Positions 40,214 through 43,545 of a stretch of 43,545 nucleotides of DNA are shown piece after piece. Below the pieces are notes generated by a model that saw only the letters and a program-made list of their open reading frames with translations, was not told where the DNA came from and made no database searches. How positions within the stretch are numbered: the stretch's first letter is position 1; each line of letters opens with the position of its first letter. The position numbers and the translations under genes are program-made. The stretch is from Terriglobia bacterium (GTDB lineage: Bacteria; Acidobacteriota; Terriglobia; Terriglobales; Acidobacteriaceae). The DNA is taken from assembly GCA_020073385.1 (NCBI GenBank), contig JAIQFH010000051.1:7501-51045 (forward strand). The letters run 5' to 3'.

Positions 40214-40350
40214 GTCATCCTGAGCCGCGTCTTTTGGGGCGAAGAGCCTGCCCTGAGCGTAGCCGAAGGGACCTAGGCAACTCGCTGGCAGCACCGGCAC
40301 AGCGAGGAGTTCACGGGTCCTTCGCGGCAAAGAACGCCGCTCAGGATGAC
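40214..40350. repeat. 137-bp element with terminal inverted repeats (GTCATCCTGAGC)
   Basis: GTCATCCTGAGC (40214-40225) is repeated in reverse complement at 40339-40350, with inner partial inverted pairs (GAAGGGACC / GGGTCCTTCG). It contains no ORF. This is the main content of the 335-bp gap 40109-40443. The layout is that of a MITE or large REP-like element. Confidence 0.8.
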
Positions 40351-40443
40351 ACCCTAAGAGGACGACCCAATTTCCTAAACGGCTCTAGCAGCGAAACACC
40401 GAACGGTTGTTGACCATTCTGTGCCGGCAACGTCTGAACATTC

Positions 40444-41286
40444 GTGCCCCAGTCTGTCCAGCCCGGCAAGATCCTACGAGGAGGGGAATTCTACTCGCCA
40501 GTTCAGGCCCGCCTGAGCGCGAATGACGTTGTGCTCTCGGAACTTTGCCAGCCGGTTGCTCGCTCGGTGCCCCGGCACGAGCATGAACTTGCCTACGTGA
40601 CCATTGTGCTGCACGGCCATTACCGCGAAGGAGATCGCGGCAAGCTCGACGACCTTCCGCCGCTCACCGCAGTCTTCAATCCAGTGGGCGTGGCACATTC
40701 CACCGTCATCGGCCCGGCGGGAGCGTCGATGTTCACCATTGAATTTCGCTCTGACAGCCTGCGAGAACTTGGCCTGCGGCTCCCCGAACGCACGACTTTT
40801 GATTGCGGCGTGGGGACGATGCTCTGGCCCGGGCTGCGACTATTTTCGTCGTTCAAGAATCAGAACTCGGGCTCTCTCATGCTGGAGGGGCATGTGTTTG
40901 AGCTGCTGGGAGCGATCACGCGGCTGGAGCCATCGGCGGAGAAGACTCCGCCACGATGGCTGAAGCGCGTGAAAGATCGCTTGCATGCGGAATTCTGCGA
41001 GCGTCTTCGTATGCGCGATCTGGCGCGTGAAGCCGGAGTCCATCCCGTCCACCTCGCCCGCGCGTTTCGCAGGTTCGAGAAGCGCACTCCCGGCGAGTAT
41101 CAGCAGCACTTGCAGATTCGCGCAGCGTGCGATTTGTTACGGAAGCCCGAGTGGCCGCTGGCGGAGATCGCCGCCGAATGTGGGTTTGCCGATCAGAGCC
41201 ACTTCACCCGCGCGTTCCGCCGCATGGCCGCCACAACTCCATTGCGGTTCCGGCAAGCGGTGGTTCCAAAAACCGCGGCGGCATGA
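40444..41286 (+). CDS. AraC-family transcriptional regulator with N-terminal cupin
   Basis: 280 residues. N-terminal cupin-like sensing half (RHEHELAYVTIVLHGHYRE, PPLTAVFNPVGVAHSTVIGPAG) and C-terminal double HTH (about 175-275: MRDLAREAGVHPVHLARAFRRFEKRTPGEYQQHLQIRAACDLLRKPEWPLAEIAAECGFADQSHFTRAFRRMAATTPLRFR). The GTG start has no clear Shine-Dalgarno. The inducer and target are unknown; it is transcribed away from the cytochrome gene. Confidence 0.9.
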   Translation: MPQSVQPGKILRGGEFYSPVQARLSANDVVLSELCQPVARSVPRHEHELAYVTIVLHGHYREGDRGKLDDLPPLTAVFNPVGVAHSTVIGPAGASMFTIEFRSDSLRELGLRLPERTTFDCGVGTMLWPGLRLFSSFKNQNSGSLMLEGHVFELLGAITRLEPSAEKTPPRWLKRVKDRLHAEFCERLRMRDLAREAGVHPVHLARAFRRFEKRTPGEYQQHLQIRAACDLLRKPEWPLAEIAAECGFADQSHFTRAFRRMAATTPLRFRQAVVPKTAAA

Positions 41287-41430
41287 AATGAAGGCGTGAA
41301 ATGAAAGGGCGCCCCGAAAGTCGGAGCGCCTCAGGCTGCTGAAAAAGCCTGGGTATAAATTGATTTGAAGGTGCGCCGCTTCCAGCCGCGCCGCAACCCC
41401 ACCAGAATCAATCCGGCTTCAGAGGTTTTG

Positions 41431-41490
41431 GAAAAACTCCTGAATGCCGGTTGTGACGCTGAAAAACTCGTGAATGCCAGTGGTACCGTG
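41431..41490 (+). repeat. Two tandem 30-bp repeats
   Basis: GAAAAACTCCTGAATGCC with its tail (41431-41460) is followed directly by GAAAAACTCGTGAATGCC with its tail (41461-41490). A partial copy (CTGAAAAAGCCTG) lies at 41338. It is part of a 400-bp repeat-filled gap (41287-41685) with no gene. Confidence 0.75.
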
Positions 41491-41549
41491 GAAGAGCGGC
41501 GCTTTAGCGCCGCGTGAAGCGCGCAGAATCAACGATGGGCTTCAGCCCC
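41488..41549. repeat. Family 2 repeat copy
   Basis: GTGGAAGAGCGGCGCT-TT-AGCGCCGCGT, spacer, then GGGCTTCAGCCCC. It starts inside the last 3 nt of the tandem 30-bp repeat. A further hairpin (AGGCGCTCCG..CGGAGCGCC) lies at about 41641-41665, just past the stop of the peptidase gene. Confidence 0.85.
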
Positions 41550-41685
41550 AGTGGTCGCCTATCGCGTCGCTCGGAGTTTTTCCGCAACCTTCAGCGGCTG
41601 AGGAAAGGCTTCTCACAAGGAACGGTTCGTCGGTAATCTGAGGCGCTCCGCAAATCGGAGCGCCAGGTCCCGACCCTTCCATCCA

Positions 41686-43545
41686 CTACTTCACAACGAC
41701 GAGTGTGAAACTGGTCTGACGAGTGAGTGACCCGGACGTTCCCGTCACCGTGATCGTGTAACTCCCAGTCGGGGTTCCGGGATCCTTGGGGCCGCTGTTG
41801 GAGCCTCCGCAGGAGCCGAGCCAGATCGTGGAGAATCCCAAAACCATCAGGAGACCGAGGAAGCGCACACTCCGAAGAGAGCGTTTGCGCGAAGACGCGA
41901 CGAACACGATTCCGAGAAGTCCCGGCAACAGGGTCGCGTAGACGATGCGCGAGCCCCCGTCGAAGGGACGATCCAGCCTGGCGATGGGAGCTTTGGTGGT
42001 GATCAGAAAGCTCGCGGGCTGCGAGCTGTCGACAGCCGCGGAGGGTCCGGTACATGTGGATTCTGGGGCACTGTCGGTGCAGGTGTAAGTTACCTGCCCG
42101 GTGAATCCGTTGATCGCGGTAACTTTCACGTTTGCGGTGATAGGCGATCCCTGCGCGACCTGTAGGCTGCCTACTCCTCCATCCAGCGCGAGCGTGAAGC
42201 CGGGAGCCGTGCCCATCGCCTGCGCCAGGGCAAATCCGTCCACCGAACCCAGGCCAGTGACTTCATCGTATCCGGCACCGGCACTGAAGCCGATCTGCGT
42301 CGTACCAGTCGGACAGTTGGTAGAGGGCGCAGTACAGGGGACTTTATTGTTTCCGGTCGTTATGTCATGAAATGCCGATGGAGTACTTGCCGCCACAGAA
42401 TAGAGAGTGGGATTGACTGGGGCGAGGCTCGGGGTGCCCAGGAATTGATTGATCAACGCCAGAATCGCAGCGAAGGTCGGAGCAGCTGCCGAAGTCCCGC
42501 CTACTGCAGTGAGACCGCCACCGGCACCGGTCCGGAATCCCGAAGTACACGTGGCTACAGTGCCTCCAGCCCCGTCATCCTCAGTGCAGAACAGATAGGG
42601 ATCGTGATCGGCCGAAGCGCTGAGTGAAACGTCGGGCACGAGGCGCATCGTCCCCGTACCGCCCTGCCAGGCCGGCTTCGAGAAGAGGGTACTCACGCCG
42701 CCGCCCGTAGCCGACAACCCGCCACCATTCGCGAGAGAAATGGTGGTATCGTTCCACGCCGTTTCGGGGATGTATTCCAGAGCTGAGGGAACGACGTCAG
42801 CTGTCGCGCCAGCCGGCAACCAGTAAGGTGGATTTCCGCCGGGAGGATTGTTGGTGGTGTTGGTGGGGCTGTCGGCGGAGAACTCCGTGCCCCCCATGGC
42901 GGTCGTTTCCGGTATGGAGGCGGGAACGTCGACGGCTAAGCCTTGCGTAGCCGATGTGCCGGAGTCGCAATCCGCGGCACCTGCGTCACCCGACGCGGAA
43001 ACCAGGGTTACGCCGAGTGCCTGGCCATTTTGCACCGAGGTCCGTATAGCCGCTGCGAAACCCGGGCTCGATGCTTGCAGTCCCTGTTCGCAAAAGCCAT
43101 AGCTGGTGCTCACAAACGGGGCAACGGGAGTCTCCAGCGCGTTCTGAAGCGCGTCCCACACACTGTCAAACCGGTTGGTGCAGGTGTCGCCACTGCCCAA
43201 GCCAGCGAAGACGAACGTGATGCTGGCGTTCTTGGCTACGCCGCCAGCCCATTCCAGATCCAAATCCGATTCGCCTTCATCTCCTGAGCAGCGCGATCCA
43301 GTGCCCTCCATCAGCTTCATGGTCACAGTACTGGCCGAGAGTCCGGCAGCGCTACGGAAGTGTGCGATGTCCGCCGCGTTTACCGTAGTCTGGCCCACAA
43401 TCGCGATTTTTTGCCCGGTTCCGTCGCCAAGTCCGGTCAGACCGTAGATGGTCGCAAAGTCGGCCGGGGTGAGGAAGTGGTTGCCGCTGACGAAGGAAGT
43501 GAAATTCGGCCGCACTTTCGCTCTTGGCTTGGGAGCAAAATCGTT
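41686..43545 (-). CDS. S53 sedolisin-family serine-carboxyl peptidase, 5' end outside window
   Basis: At least 619 residues; the frame stays open to the window edge, so the propeptide and signal are missing. The catalytic domain starts near RPNFTSFVSGNHFLTPADFATIYGL. Active-site motifs: E82-xxx-D86 in GESDLDLEW (numbered from base 43515), oxyanion Asp in SASGDAGA and nucleophile Ser in GGTSAAAP; the Ca-site region near NPTLYSVA and YDEVTGLGSV is present. After the protease comes an Ig-like domain, a membrane helix (YATLLPGLLGIVFVASS), a second hydrophobic stretch and a short SYTITVTGTSG tail typical of acidobacterial surface proteins. Acid-active secreted peptidases of this type fit soil Acidobacteriota. 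Codon use is normal for the region. Confidence 0.9.
   Translation of the reverse strand, partial: NDFAPKPRAKVRPNFTSFVSGNHFLTPADFATIYGLTGLGDGTGQKIAIVGQTTVNAADIAHFRSAAGLSASTVTMKLMEGTGSRCSGDEGESDLDLEWAGGVAKNASITFVFAGLGSGDTCTNRFDSVWDALQNALETPVAPFVSTSYGFCEQGLQASSPGFAAAIRTSVQNGQALGVTLVSASGDAGAADCDSGTSATQGLAVDVPASIPETTAMGGTEFSADSPTNTTNNPPGGNPPYWLPAGATADVVPSALEYIPETAWNDTTISLANGGGLSATGGGVSTLFSKPAWQGGTGTMRLVPDVSLSASADHDPYLFCTEDDGAGGTVATCTSGFRTGAGGGLTAVGGTSAAAPTFAAILALINQFLGTPSLAPVNPTLYSVAASTPSAFHDITTGNNKVPCTAPSTNCPTGTTQIGFSAGAGYDEVTGLGSVDGFALAQAMGTAPGFTLALDGGVGSLQVAQGSPITANVKVTAINGFTGQVTYTCTDSAPESTCTGPSAAVDSSQPASFLITTKAPIARLDRPFDGGSRIVYATLLPGLLGIVFVASSRKRSLRSVRFLGLLMVLGFSTIWLGSCGGSNSGPKDPGTPTGSYTITVTGTSGSLTRQTSFTLVVVK

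Overview
The window looks like a chromosomal stretch of an Acidobacteriota genome (Terriglobia/Koribacter-like). This is inferred from gene content: an ADOP-type MacB-like permease, a DUF4097/LiaI-like operon behind an ECF sigma factor, an S53 sedolisin with an Ig-like tail and C-terminal membrane segment, PQQ-propeller secreted proteins, high GC, and many dispersed palindromic repeats. No rRNA, tRNA, CRISPR array, prophage or intact insertion sequence was seen.

Layout. 1-2766: cdaA (5' end outside the window), cdaR (YbbR) and glmM, the classic c-di-AMP/cell-wall precursor cluster. 2867-4165 (minus): polytopic membrane protein, winged-helix regulator and small membrane protein as a tight operon with a near-consensus promoter and a palindromic operator candidate. 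4409-10462: two paralogous secreted PQQ-propeller proteins, with DUF2905, a peptidoglycan-binding mini-protein, a Gly-rich unknown and a NIPSNAP protein between them. 10731-12308: an HExxH protein resembling M91/NleD zincins and a 0.7 kb gene-poor, AT-richer stretch. 12309-14786: ADOP permease. 15165-17590: cobalamin riboswitch and BtuB-like TonB receptor. 17756-21931: class II aldolase, queA, an NTR-like/CarboxypepD secreted protein, a small conserved-looking protein and bactofilin. 22276-26193: two DinB-family proteins and RNase R. 26274-28664: FecR/WG-rich envelope protein. 29001-32935: ECF sigma, zinc-finger anti-sigma, B-box/LiaI-like protein and DUF4097 protein, translationally coupled. 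33062-39263: cmk, di-haem oxidoreductase, frameshifted gluQ, AlkZ-like protein and mutL. 39521 to the end: cytochrome P460-like protein, AraC regulator and a partial S53 peptidase.

The most unusual feature is the behaviour of dispersed palindromic repeats. At least four families recur between genes. Three copies sit in frame inside genes: two in rnr and one in gluQ, where they add peptide inserts. One family has 32-bp inverted arms that normally enclose a 15-16 bp loop, but at 22276-22953 a perfect 32/32 pair encloses a whole DinB gene, like a minimal cassette. A second theme is leaderless transcription: several genes have a -10 box ending 6-9 nt before the start codon and no Shine-Dalgarno, including queA, NIPSNAP, the membrane protein at 4165 and the secreted protein at 20865.

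All functional calls come from reading motifs by eye; no database search was run.
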